Below are positions 16,862-24,827 of a DNA stretch of 64,000 nucleotides, one piece after another. Each line of letters opens with the position of its first letter. Position 1 is the stretch's first letter. The notes under the pieces are model-generated. The model ran no database searches and was not told the origin of the DNA. It was given only the letters and a program-made list of their open reading frames with translations. Where the stretch lies: NCBI GenBank assembly GCA_964544055.1, contig CAZJAA010000003.1:81221-145220 (forward strand), read 5' to 3'. The position numbers were made by a program, and so were the translations under genes. The DNA comes from SIG299 sp964544055 (GTDB lineage: Bacteria > Bacillota > Clostridia > Lachnospirales > Lachnospiraceae).

Positions 16862-17356
16862 TTATTTGCCTTTCAGATACTTCTCACCGACAATTTTCAG
16901 TTCGCTTATTACCTCAGCCACGCCTTCAAGTCTTTTTAAGATTTCCCTCATTGTCGGGATTTCATCGTCCGAGATTACTCCGTCCTCTGTAATGTCTATC
17001 AGATTGTGTTTCAATTCTCGGAGATTATCTTCGTCAAAGTCTCTGAGCAGCCTCAGTGCTATTCCTTGAATATTCTTTTCTTCTGTTGCAAGTGGTAAAT
17101 ATCCGTGTATCGGACACTCAAACTTGCAATACCTTGTCAGTAATGCCGGATCGTTGTATAGTTCAGCCATTAAAACCACCTTGTCAACCGGTATTACTTT
17201 CGTATTCCCAAGCTCATAGTCAGCCAGCGTTGAAACCGAAACCCCTAATTTTTCTGCAGCGCCTTCTCTGCTATATAGAGCGTCGTTGTATTCTGCAGCC
17301 TTTTTTCTCGCTTGGAAATACACATTTGCATTAGCCTTTATAGGGTCTCTTCCCAT
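16862..17356 (-). CDS. XRE-family regulator of the prophage early operon
   Basis: 164 residues. The HTH spans about residues 30-55 (SREGAAEKLGVSVSTLADYELGNTKVIPVDKV). After it come YCKFECPIHGYLPL, a Cys/His stretch common in Clostridia phage regulators, and a helical C-terminal oligomerisation-like region. It is the second gene of the leftward operon, after the double-HTH protein. It may be a Cro-like or middle-gene regulator; targets are unknown. Confidence 0.75.
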   Translation of the reverse strand: MGRDPIKANANVYFQARKKAAEYNDALYSREGAAEKLGVSVSTLADYELGNTKVIPVDKVVLMAELYNDPALLTRYCKFECPIHGYLPLATEEKNIQGIALRLLRDFDEDNLRELKHNLIDITEDGVISDDEIPTMREILKRLEGVAEVISELKIVGEKYLKGK

Positions 17357-17384
17357 TTTCTGTTACCTACCTTTTCGATATAAT

Positions 17385-17801
17385 TTAACTATCACAAGTA
17401 ACCGCCGGTATGCTGATACCCAACAGATCATTGACTGATGTAACAATCTCTGGGTTCATCATCTTTCCATTGATTACCAGGGAAAGCCGGTCTCTCGTAA
17501 CTCCCACATTCTCTGCCAGTTTGTTCACGCTCATGCCGTGTTTGACAAGTGCGATTTTTACTTCCTGGCACCATTCGTCAGAGGGTGTGTCTGTTCTCTC
17601 CGGCATACCGTCTATACCCAGTGTTTCGTTGATTTTGTCAACGATTACTTTGCAGGTGGTTTTTGAGTATCTGCCGTTGATTACCTGTGAAACTGTCGCA
17701 ACGCTGTACCCGATAGTCTCAGCAAGCTGCTTGATAGTCATATCCTGATCGATAACAGCTTTCTTGACATCTTTACTCCACTGTGACGACTTCGTAGCCA
17801 T
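17385..17801 (-). CDS. Double-HTH regulator, first gene of leftward operon
   Basis: 138 residues built from two similar halves. Residues 1-65: WSKDVKKAVIDQDMTIKQLAETIGYSVATVSQVINGR. Residues 75-132: WCQEVKIALVKHGMSVNKLAENVGVTRDRLSLVINGK. Each is a lambda-repressor-like HTH beginning with W-x-x-x-V-K, so this is an internal duplication. AAGGAG precedes the ATG. It is the first gene behind the leftward promoter (17960-17988) and is therefore the likely Cro equivalent or early regulator. A tandem pair could bind two adjacent half-sites as a monomer, which fits the direct and inverted TGCGTG repeats nearby. Confidence 0.7.
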   Translation of the reverse strand: MATKSSQWSKDVKKAVIDQDMTIKQLAETIGYSVATVSQVINGRYSKTTCKVIVDKINETLGIDGMPERTDTPSDEWCQEVKIALVKHGMSVNKLAENVGVTRDRLSLVINGKMMNPEIVTSVNDLLGISIPAVTCDS

Positions 17802-17840
17802 TTGCGTATCACTCCTTTCTCGTATTTGAGGAATATTTAG

Positions 17841-17869
17841 TTTACTTTTGCGTGTTTGCGTGCTATAAT
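17841..17869 (+). promoter_or_regulatory. Rightward (repressor) promoter with tandem TGCGTG boxes
   Basis: TTTACT (17841-17846), 17-base spacer, TATAAT (17864-17869) with an extended TG. The spacer holds TGCGTGTTTGCGTG (17849-17862), two TGCGTG half-sites in direct order, in the same register as the boxes at 8690 and 17967. It should drive the CI-like repressor gene at 18044. Confidence 0.7.
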
Positions 17870-17959
17870 GTAAGTAAATCTGTTTACAAACTCGCAGCGG
17901 TAATTTGAAATACTTTCTTCTCAGCTCGCAACTTTGAATATTTTGTATTTCATATACTT

Positions 17960-17988
17960 ATTATACCACGCAACTGCGTGTTTGTAAA
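17960..17988 (-). promoter_or_regulatory. Leftward lytic promoter with palindromic operator
   Basis: On the minus strand TTTACA (17988-17983), 17-base spacer, TATAAT (17965-17960) with an extended TG. The spacer contains CACGCA-N2-TGCGTG (17967-17980), a perfect palindrome. It should drive the leftward early operon and be shut by the repressor. Further single half-sites of the TGCGA type lie at about 17893, 17923 and 18005. Confidence 0.75.
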
Positions 17989-18043
17989 TAGTTTTTCTCT
18001 CAAATGCGAACTATTTTACATATTTTTTAGGAGGTTTTCACTC

Positions 18044-18409
18044 ATGGAAATCATTGAAAGAATCTATCAATTACTGGACGACAAGGGAAAGCGTGCGTAT
18101 GAACTTTGCGATGTTCTTAATATCCGTACTTCCACCATATCAACCTGGAAGTCTCGTGTCAGCGATCCGCCGGCAAAATATATGAAAACAATCGCCGACT
18201 TCTTTGGTGTCTCTCTGGACTATCTCCTTACCGGAAATGAAGCTCCAGTACGCAAGACCACCACTGCAGAAGAGGACGAACTCTTAGAATTATTCCGTTC
18301 TCTTCCACAAAACAAACAGTATGAATTTATCGGGGAACTCAAAGGCTTCCTGAAGGCTTATACTGCCTCTCAGAAATATCTTGACGAGGAAAAAAGATTA
18401 TCAGTTTAG
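18044..18409 (+). CDS. CI-like prophage repressor (XRE family)
   Basis: 121 residues from the ATG at 18044, chosen for the AGGAGG 10 bases upstream; the frame is open to 17978. An HTH lies in residues 1-65: KRAYELCDVLNIRTSTISTWKSRVSDPPAKYMKTIADFFGVSLDYLLTG. A short C-terminal segment (ELLELFRSLPQNKQYEFIGELKGFLKAY) is typical of XRE regulators that lack the peptidase domain, so RecA-driven self-cleavage is not expected. It is divergent from the lytic operon and is the best candidate for the lysogeny repressor. Confidence 0.8.
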   Translation: MEIIERIYQLLDDKGKRAYELCDVLNIRTSTISTWKSRVSDPPAKYMKTIADFFGVSLDYLLTGNEAPVRKTTTAEEDELLELFRSLPQNKQYEFIGELKGFLKAYTASQKYLDEEKRLSV

Positions 18410-18452
18410 AATGGTACCGCCGGTTTGGACGGTACTAAGACAGGAGGATGCC

Positions 18453-18758
18453 GTGGCAAACAAATACTTTCGACTTGCCCGGACTGAGGAAAAGGCAGGG
18501 TGCGACTGTGCTGCCCTGCTGTTTTATTTATCCTCATTCTGTGACAGTCTAAATTCCGGTATAGATAAATACCCTTACGGTACTGTCGCCAAGATCAGAC
18601 GGCTGCAATTAGCCCTATCTATTCCGGATCATCAACTTTTAGATATGGTGCGTTCATATGGTCCTCTTACTGACCTGGAATGCAAGTATCTATTGTATTT
18701 TTCTATTTACGGATATGTTGCCGGTATCAATGCCGTATTAACCGGCTCAGGCAACTAA
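18453..18758 (+). CDS. Hypothetical protein of the lysogeny arm
   Basis: 101 residues from the GTG at 18453, chosen for AGGAGG 5 bases upstream; the open frame reaches back to 18381. It reads NKYFRLARTEEKAGCDCAALLFYLSSFCDSLNSG and then IRRLQLALSIPDHQLLDMVRSYGPL. This is a helical protein with several cysteines, resembling small prophage proteins between repressor and integrase. No motif allows a function. The gene overlaps nothing and is followed by the frameshifted nuclease-like gene after 14 bases. Confidence 0.5.
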   Translation: MANKYFRLARTEEKAGCDCAALLFYLSSFCDSLNSGIDKYPYGTVAKIRRLQLALSIPDHQLLDMVRSYGPLTDLECKYLLYFSIYGYVAGINAVLTGSGN

Positions 18759-18772
18759 GAAACGGAGGAACT

Positions 18773-19340
18773 ATGGAACTACTAACAGGAAAAGAGGAAT
18801 TTACCCTGCATGGTGCAAGTATCGGTATTTCTGTACTCGATTACTGGGCCTGGTCTTGCTCAGACCTTTACGACAATACCATGCGTGGCGTAATGGCAGA
18901 ATTTCTCGTATATTCATCAATAGGTTTTACCCCCCCCCTCGCAAATGCGTACAAACTGGCTGCCCTATGATGTAACCAGTCCGTCAGGGCGCAGGATTGA
19001 AGTAAAATCTGCCGCTTACATTCAGTCCTGGACTCCGGAAGATGTCTACTCTAAGATTAACTTCGACATTGGAAAGAAGCTCGCCTGGGATGGTGCTACC
19101 TGCGCCTCTGAGGCAAAACGAAACTGTGATTTGTATGTGTTCTGTGTCTTTACCGCTCTTACACGGGATGTTTCTATGCTGAATCTCGACTACTGGGATT
19201 TTTATGTGCTGCCTACATCTGTTTTGAACGAAAAAGTACCGGATCAGAAGCATATCGCTCTTTCATCTATGCTCAAACTTGGACCTATAAAGACTGACTT
19301 TGCCGGACTCGGCTCAGTCATTGAAACTATCGAACTGTAA
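18773..19340 (+). pseudogene. PD-(D/E)XK-like gene broken at a C9 run
   Basis: GGAGG-AACT-ATG opens at 18773 and reads MELLTGKEEF to GVMAEFLVYSSIGFTPP. It then shifts and stops at 18970. A second frame (from about 18940) continues with MRTNWLPYDVTSP, RRIEVKSAAYIQSW and on to 19340. Removing one C from the run of nine C at 18930-18938 joins the halves into one protein of about 188 residues. AEFLV, a D in PYDV and IEVKS look like the acidic residues and the E-x-K of a PD-(D/E)XK nuclease-like fold. Whether the shift is a true mutation, a phase-variable tract or a read error cannot be told from one sequence. Confidence 0.7.
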
Positions 19341-19353
19341 AGGAAGTGATGCT

Positions 19354-20484
19354 ATGAAACTGCCTAACGGCTACGGCAGCGTTACGAAATTATCCGGAAA
19401 TCGCCGCAAGCCTTACCTGGCTCGTGTCACTCTCGGATGGATTACTGACGAACAGACCGGAAAAACAACTCAGAACCGTGTGCCACTCGGTACATACCGA
19501 ACAAAGAAGGAAGCTCTGCAGGCTTTGGCTGAATATGGCGCACACCCTTACGACATTCAGAACAACAACCTTACTTTGGCCGAGCTTTACGAAAAATGGA
19601 CTGCAGAATACTTTCCCACCCTTGAAAGTGAATCTTCTTCCAGAACCATTACATCTGCTTGGAAATACTGCCACGCTCTTTACTCTATGCGTGTCAAAGA
19701 CCTTCGGGCTAGACATATTAAGGGAATTATGGAAGATGGCTACATCATTTCTGATCGTGGAAAAAATACAGGTGCTAAAGTTCCTGCTTCACCCGGAACA
19801 AAGGCGAGAATCAAATCAATGTTTAACCTTATGCTGGACTATGCCCTGGAGTATGAACTCGTTGACAAAAATTATGCCCGAACCTTCGACCTCTCAAACG
19901 ACATCATCAAAGAAAAGGAAGCTGCTACCAGAGGTCACATAAACTTCAACGATAACGAAATGCAGGCTCTTTGGGATAACCTCGGCAAAATCCGGTTCGT
20001 GGACTGGATTCTCATTCAGTGCTACATGGGCTGGAGACCGCAGGAACTCGCTATAATCAGACTGGAAGATGTGGACCTTGACAACTGGTGTATTACCGGC
20101 GGTATGAAAACGGATGCCGGACGCTTCCGCACCGTTCCTATTCACACCCGAATCCGTGACCTCGTAAAACAGAATTACGACAAGGCACTGGAGCTTGGCA
20201 GCGACCGCCTCTTTAATGATCCGGAAGCCGTCAAAGGCGGTATGAAGATAACCTACGACAAATATGCCGGGCGCTTTGCTAAAGTTGTCGATATTCTGAA
20301 ACTCCGTGAGGACCACAGACCGCACGATCCCCGAACCACTTTCATCACTATGGCAAAGAAAGCCCAGGTTGATGAATATGTAATCAAACGCCTTGCCGGT
20401 CACAAGATCACGGACGTAACCGAAGCCGTCTATACGAAGCGTGACATTGAATGGCTCAGGACCGAGCTGGAAAAGATGCCGTAG
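19354..20484 (+). CDS. int: Prophage tyrosine integrase
   Basis: 376 residues from the ATG at 19354, with AAGGAAG upstream and starting just after the previous stop; the frame is open to 19300. An N-terminal AP2-like arm-binding domain (GSVTKLSGNRRKPYLARVTLG) is followed by a SAM-like core-binding domain. The catalytic domain has R228 (GWRPQELAII), H324 and R327 (HDPRTTF), H350 (RLAGHKITD) and the nucleophile Y360 (AVYTKRD). All key residues are present, so the enzyme should be active. It faces the right prophage end, as usual. Confidence 0.95.
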   Translation: MKLPNGYGSVTKLSGNRRKPYLARVTLGWITDEQTGKTTQNRVPLGTYRTKKEALQALAEYGAHPYDIQNNNLTLAELYEKWTAEYFPTLESESSSRTITSAWKYCHALYSMRVKDLRARHIKGIMEDGYIISDRGKNTGAKVPASPGTKARIKSMFNLMLDYALEYELVDKNYARTFDLSNDIIKEKEAATRGHINFNDNEMQALWDNLGKIRFVDWILIQCYMGWRPQELAIIRLEDVDLDNWCITGGMKTDAGRFRTVPIHTRIRDLVKQNYDKALELGSDRLFNDPEAVKGGMKITYDKYAGRFAKVVDILKLREDHRPHDPRTTFITMAKKAQVDEYVIKRLAGHKITDVTEAVYTKRDIEWLRTELEKMP

Positions 20485-20531
20485 CCCTCGTGGTTGCGGC
20501 TTTTCTTATGCTCTCCGCACCTTAAAAATCT

Positions 20532-20576
20532 GTTACCTTTACCGTGTTACCTACTTGTTACCTACCGGTTGTCTAC
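20532..20576. other. Candidate integrase arm sites / right attachment region
   Basis: GTTACCT occurs three times, at 20532, 20546 and 20557, followed by the related GTCTACC near 20571. Such short direct repeats beside int are typical arm-type binding sites. The attachment core should lie between here and the host terminator at 20645; it cannot be fixed because the left prophage end is outside the window. Confidence 0.4.
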
Positions 20577-20641
20577 CTTCCAAATTTTGAGGCATTTCAG
20601 CACGTCTTGCACCGCTTTTCCATTTTCTGATTTTGAACATC

Positions 20642-20677
20642 AAAAAAGTACCGTAGTCCTTGAAACTACGGTACTTT
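20642..20677 (-). terminator. Intrinsic terminator of the GGGtGRT operon
   Basis: A 12-bp perfect stem, AAAGTACCGTAG (20645-20656) with CTACGGTACTTT (20666-20677) and a 9-base loop. On the minus strand the stem runs into TTTTTTG. It terminates the host genes transcribed leftwards and marks host sequence just right of the prophage. Confidence 0.85.
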
Positions 20678-20712
20678 CAGTGTTCATTGATATTTTGTTT
20701 TGATAAAGTATT

Positions 20713-21723
20713 TTAGAACTTACCAGCCTCGGCTGCTTCTTCAATAGAAACTGCAACTGCAACAGTCATACCAACCATAGGGTTGTTACCTGCACCAATC
20801 AAGCCCATCATTTCTACGTGAGCCGGAACGGAGGAGGAACCTGCAAACTGTGCGTCGGAGTGCATACGGCCGAGAGTATCGGTCATACCATAGGAAGCAG
20901 GACCTGCTGCCATGTTATCCGGATGAAGTGTTCTTCCTGTACCACCACCGGATGCTACGGAGAAGTACTTCTTACCCTGCTCGATACATTCCTTCTTGTA
21001 AGTACCTGCTACCGGATGCTGGAATCTGGTAGGGTTAGTGGAGTTACCAGTGATGGAAACATCAACACCTTCCTTATGCATGATGGCAACACCTTCGCAA
21101 ACATCATTGGAACCATAGCAGTTAACTTCTGCACGAAGACCTGTGGAGTAAGGCTTACGGAATACTTCCTTAACCTCATTTGTATATGGGTTGTACTCTG
21201 TTTCAACATATGTGAAACCATTGATTCTTGCAATAATCTGGGCAGCATCCTTACCAAGACCATTTAAGATAACTCTTAACTTCTTGGAACGAACCTTGTT
21301 TGCCTTTTCAGCAATACCGATAGCACCTTCTGCTGCTGCGAAAGATTCGTGACCTGCTAAGAAGCAGAAACACTCTGTCTCTTCTTCCAGAAGCATCTTA
21401 CCAAGGTTACCATGACCAAGACCTACCTTACGTGTGTCTGCAACGGAACCTGGAATACAGAAAGCCTGGAGACCTTCACCGATAGCTGCTGCTGCATCTG
21501 CTGCTCTTCTGCAATCCTTCTTGATAGCGATAGCTGCACCTACAATGTATGCCCAACAAGCGTTTTCAAAGCAGATTGGCTGGATGCCCTTAATCTGATT
21601 GTAAACATCAAGACCTGCATCCTTTGTAATCTTCTCAGCTTCTTCAAGAGAAGCGATACCATAGCTGTTTAATACCGCATTGATTTTGTCAATACGTCTT
21701 TCATAAGACTCAAATAAAGCCAT
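20713..21723 (-). CDS. GGGtGRT protein (conserved, function unknown)
   Basis: 336 residues. The name-giving motif SVASGGGTGRTLHPDNMA lies about three quarters through, followed by GMTDTLGRMHSDAQFAGSSSVPAHVEMMG, and the C-terminal GAGNNPMVGMTVAVAVSIEEAAEAGKF is highly conserved-looking. ENACWAYIVGAAIAIKKDC and FCFLAGHESFAAAEGAIGIAEKANK give cysteine and histidine sites. No enzyme class can be assigned. It is the second gene of a two-gene operon with a NifU-like scaffold (20 bases apart), and I know of this pairing in other Clostridia, so an Fe-S-dependent enzyme is a fair guess. Confidence 0.85.
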   Translation of the reverse strand: MALFESYERRIDKINAVLNSYGIASLEEAEKITKDAGLDVYNQIKGIQPICFENACWAYIVGAAIAIKKDCRRAADAAAAIGEGLQAFCIPGSVADTRKVGLGHGNLGKMLLEEETECFCFLAGHESFAAAEGAIGIAEKANKVRSKKLRVILNGLGKDAAQIIARINGFTYVETEYNPYTNEVKEVFRKPYSTGLRAEVNCYGSNDVCEGVAIMHKEGVDVSITGNSTNPTRFQHPVAGTYKKECIEQGKKYFSVASGGGTGRTLHPDNMAAGPASYGMTDTLGRMHSDAQFAGSSSVPAHVEMMGLIGAGNNPMVGMTVAVAVSIEEAAEAGKF

Positions 21724-21742
21724 TATAGTTTCCTCCTCTTAA

Positions 21743-22447
21743 TTAGATTTCCTTATCTGTTCTTGGGTCAATGATCTTAACTGCATCAGCCACACGACCA
21801 TACTGGCCACATGCCTTTTCATATGCTGTGTTAGGGTCATCACCCTTCTTGATGAAGTCTGTCATCTTACCAAGGCTAACGAACTTGTAACCGATAATCT
21901 GGTCTTCCGCATCCAGAGCAATACCTGTTACATAACCTTCTGCCATTTCAAGGTAACGAGGCCCCTTCTTTAATGTACCATACATGGTACCAACCTGGCT
22001 TCTTAAGCCCTTACCTAAGTCTTCCAGACCTGCACCTACAGGCAGACCATTTTCAGAGAAAGCACTCTGTGTTCTACCATAAACAATCTGTAAGAACAGC
22101 TCTCTCATAGCGGTGTTGATAGCATCACAAACAAGGTCTGTATTTAATGCTTCTAAAACAGTAAGACCTGGAAGAATTTCTGCTGCCATGGCTGCAGAGT
22201 GTGTCATACCAGAGCAGCCGATTGTCTCAACTAATGCTTCCTGGATGATACCATCCTTAACGTTAAGTGTCAGCTTGCAGGCACCCTGCTGAGGTGCGCA
22301 CCAGCCGATACCATGGGTCAGACCGGAAATATCTTTTACTTCTTTTGATTTCACCCACTTTGCTTCTTCTGGAATCGGGGCTGCACCGTGATGTACACCC
22401 TGAGCAACTGGGCACATTTCTTCTACTTCATGAGAATAGATGATCAT
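21743..22447 (-). CDS. NifU/IscU-like iron-sulfur scaffold partner of GGGtGRT protein
   Basis: 234 residues from the ATG at 22447 (AAGGAG 8 bases upstream; frame open to 22465). The IscU-like core has CAPQQGACKLTLNVKDGIIQEALVETIGCSGMTHSAAMAAEILPG, with cysteines that could hold a cluster, but spaced differently from classical IscU. The C-terminal part (GYVTGIALDAEDQIIGYKFVSLGKMTDFIKKG) is not found in IscU. A separate true IscU is encoded at 47.8 kb, so this one probably serves a special client, most simply its operon partner. Confidence 0.8.
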   Translation of the reverse strand: MIIYSHEVEEMCPVAQGVHHGAAPIPEEAKWVKSKEVKDISGLTHGIGWCAPQQGACKLTLNVKDGIIQEALVETIGCSGMTHSAAMAAEILPGLTVLEALNTDLVCDAINTAMRELFLQIVYGRTQSAFSENGLPVGAGLEDLGKGLRSQVGTMYGTLKKGPRYLEMAEGYVTGIALDAEDQIIGYKFVSLGKMTDFIKKGDDPNTAYEKACGQYGRVADAVKIIDPRTDKEI

Positions 22448-22639
22448 GTTTGGAACTCCTTTCAATCCATCTTATGGTTTTTAAAACAGAAGCCTGTCTT
22501 TGTCAGCAAATTAACAAACCTGCAAAACGACATTTTTCTGCACTGTACCTATTTTCGCACAAAAAACTCATTTCGTCTATACCTTTTTGAGAAAAATTTT
22601 CTGCTTTTTTTATTTTTCCGGATTTCCGTCCGGAAGGCA

Positions 22640-24622
22640 TCAGATTTTATTCCGGAGACGCTCTTTCTTTTGTCCCAGTTTTTTTATCGAATGCTTTCGA
22701 ATACCTTTTACGACCAACACAACAATCAGCACAAGAAGTAAAAGAATCACCAGTATAACGGCAAGAATCATAAAGAAAAATTTATTCGGCTCCTTTACGA
22801 GGTCTCCCAGCTTTTTACCGTTTTCAACTTCTTTTCTTCCTTCCGTTGCGGCATATCGTTCATCCACCTCCGGAACGCCATCTGCGTCCGTATCCGTAAA
22901 AGAAGACATATAGCCGGCAATAGCCTCCCATGCCTTTATTTCGCGTCCCTCGGTATACATAATCGCATCCGAAAAGTTTTCGATTGGCTCTCCCTGTGCA
23001 TTTTTTGGCACAATAGAAAGCAAGCCGTAGGAAAGATCCGTTACCGAACCAAGAATTTTTAAACTGTAAAGGTCAGTTACAACACGATAAAGTCTGTCCT
23101 TTTCAATTTCTGTACGCTCTCCTGAAAGCGATGCCAGGTGAATATCAAATGACTTATTTAAAATCATACGATTTGGATTAAAACTCCACTGGAGTCCGGA
23201 GGTATACAGTCTTGCATAAGACATCAGTGGAGAAATGGAAGCATCAATTTCAGCCACAAGCTTCAGCTCCTCCCCGGTCAGATATGCCGTTATCAACGGA
23301 TACCCGGCCAGACCATCTTCCCCAACACCCAAGGAAAATGAATTAAATACATCCTCTACCGTAATATTTCCAACCGCATAGGTTTCACGCACCAGTCCTG
23401 CCGGAACAACAGCAGCATCCACCGGTATGCCATCCCAATCCGGAAGACTTTCCACATAATAGCGATAAGCATCCGACATGATATTTCCAAGATTTCGTTC
23501 TTCATGCATCGTACCAAGTGTACTGGAATCCACAAATTCCACTGTATTTTCTGCCAGCACCTGTTTACGCTCATAACCGTACTTGGAAAGATAATTGACA
23601 TCTATCTGTGCCAGATATCCATCAATTTTATTCTGTGTTTCTTCCTCCTGCAAAATATCGGTTGTAATCGGAAGAAGTTCATAATCGGTCAGCTTCCATG
23701 TACCGTCCGTCTGCTGTGAAAGAGACATGGAACCAAGATTTTTTCCGTATTCACCCGCAGAAGCGATGTAAGTCGTACCATGAACAATCGGTTCTGTCAA
23801 TGTGGTATGTGTATGTCCGCTAATAATCACATCTATCTCCGGTACATTTTTTGCAAGAATTTCATCCTCGGATTTAGCCTCATCCTCCAATGTACCACTA
23901 TGAGACAGACAAATAATAATATCTGCCTCCTCATTTGCCTGGATTTTTGCAACCGTTTCCTTTGCCGCTTCTATCGTATTTTTAAACACAAGCTCTGAAA
24001 ATGGTGCACAAGCCTGTGCGTCATAGCCAAAAATCGCCATAATGGCTACTGACACATTTCCCTTTTTCACTATCAGGTATTCTTTGCTGCCATACTCTTC
24101 CAATGCATCCAGCAGGGCATTTCTTGCATCACTCTGCGGCTGTGCTTTGGTTGCTTCCAGGTCAAGGTTTGAAATAATCAGTGCCGGAACCTTATCCCCG
24201 CTTTTCTTTGCTGCCAACAGGGAATTTGCCAGTCCGTCCGGTCCATAGTCAAATTCATGATTGCCAATGGTCGTTGCTTCAATGCCAAGTATGCCAAGCG
24301 TCCGAAGTTCCGCGGCATCTGTTTCGAAAATAGACTGTACCACCGTTCCCATGGAAAAATCACCGGCATCCAAAAACAACGTGTCCGGATTTTTTGCAAA
24401 CTGATGTTTTGCCAGTGTCATCATACGGGATAAACCACCCACCTGTACCGTTTTTCCGTCTTCCTTCGTGGTAAAAGTGTTCAGATGAGAATGCATGTCA
24501 TGAATGAACAGTAAATCCAGTTTTTTGGGTTCTTCCTCTGCCTGTACTGCTTTTGGAAGCACCAATGCCAGCACAGCCACTGCTGCTAAAACCGCAGCAA
24601 TCAGTTTCTTTTTTAATTTCAT
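22640..24622 (-). CDS. Surface-anchored 5'-nucleotidase / cyclic phosphodiesterase
   Basis: 660 residues from the ATG at 24622 (GGAGG 5 bases before). A signal peptide (KLIAAVLAAVAVLALVLPKAVQA) is followed by a metallophosphatase domain: LLFIHDMHSHL, LDAGDFSMGTV, GNHEFDYG and ISGHTHTTL supply the usual D, H and N metal ligands. A 5'-nucleotidase C-terminal domain follows (residues about 360-530). Near the end FTDTDADGVPEVDE looks like a dockerin/EF-hand calcium loop, then comes one transmembrane helix (FFFMILAVILVILLLLVLIVVLVV) and a basic tail. It should release phosphate and nucleosides outside the cell. A structured leader (24628-24728) precedes it. Confidence 0.88.
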   Translation of the reverse strand: MKLKKKLIAAVLAAVAVLALVLPKAVQAEEEPKKLDLLFIHDMHSHLNTFTTKEDGKTVQVGGLSRMMTLAKHQFAKNPDTLFLDAGDFSMGTVVQSIFETDAAELRTLGILGIEATTIGNHEFDYGPDGLANSLLAAKKSGDKVPALIISNLDLEATKAQPQSDARNALLDALEEYGSKEYLIVKKGNVSVAIMAIFGYDAQACAPFSELVFKNTIEAAKETVAKIQANEEADIIICLSHSGTLEDEAKSEDEILAKNVPEIDVIISGHTHTTLTEPIVHGTTYIASAGEYGKNLGSMSLSQQTDGTWKLTDYELLPITTDILQEEETQNKIDGYLAQIDVNYLSKYGYERKQVLAENTVEFVDSSTLGTMHEERNLGNIMSDAYRYYVESLPDWDGIPVDAAVVPAGLVRETYAVGNITVEDVFNSFSLGVGEDGLAGYPLITAYLTGEELKLVAEIDASISPLMSYARLYTSGLQWSFNPNRMILNKSFDIHLASLSGERTEIEKDRLYRVVTDLYSLKILGSVTDLSYGLLSIVPKNAQGEPIENFSDAIMYTEGREIKAWEAIAGYMSSFTDTDADGVPEVDERYAATEGRKEVENGKKLGDLVKEPNKFFFMILAVILVILLLLVLIVVLVVKGIRKHSIKKLGQKKERLRNKI

Positions 24623-24627
24623 CATAT

Positions 24628-24728
24628 CCTCCATTCCGAGAACGTTCTTTCTTCTTGAAATGCTCTATTTTAAATAAACACAGAATAGGAGCGGACGTTC
24701 CGTGACGTTCTCTGCACAGGTAATCCGC
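24628..24728 (-). promoter_or_regulatory. Structured leader RNA, copy C (before 5'-nucleotidase)
   Basis: Read on the minus strand: a GTG/CAC-closed hairpin whose loop contains GAGAACGT (24712-24705), then CTATT and AATAG enclosing CTGTG...ATTT, then ACGTTCTC (24645-24638), complementary to the first loop, followed by GGAATGGAGG and the start codon. It shares this plan with leaders A (34205) and B (39614). A weak CTGACA-N16-CATATT promoter may lie just upstream, which would start the RNA at the hairpin. Confidence 0.6.
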
Positions 24729-24827
24729 AATATGTTCCTGTAATAAACCGTGTCAGCGACACGATATGCTCCACAGGATGCACCTGCAATTCTTGTCTTT
24801 AATTTTCTGCTTTTTAACTGCACCTTG

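Noticed and set aside
20532..20563. GTTACCT repeats as a CRISPR array
   Set aside because: Repeats are only 7 bases and spacers 4-7 bases; they fit integrase arm sites. No CRISPR array or cas gene is in the window.
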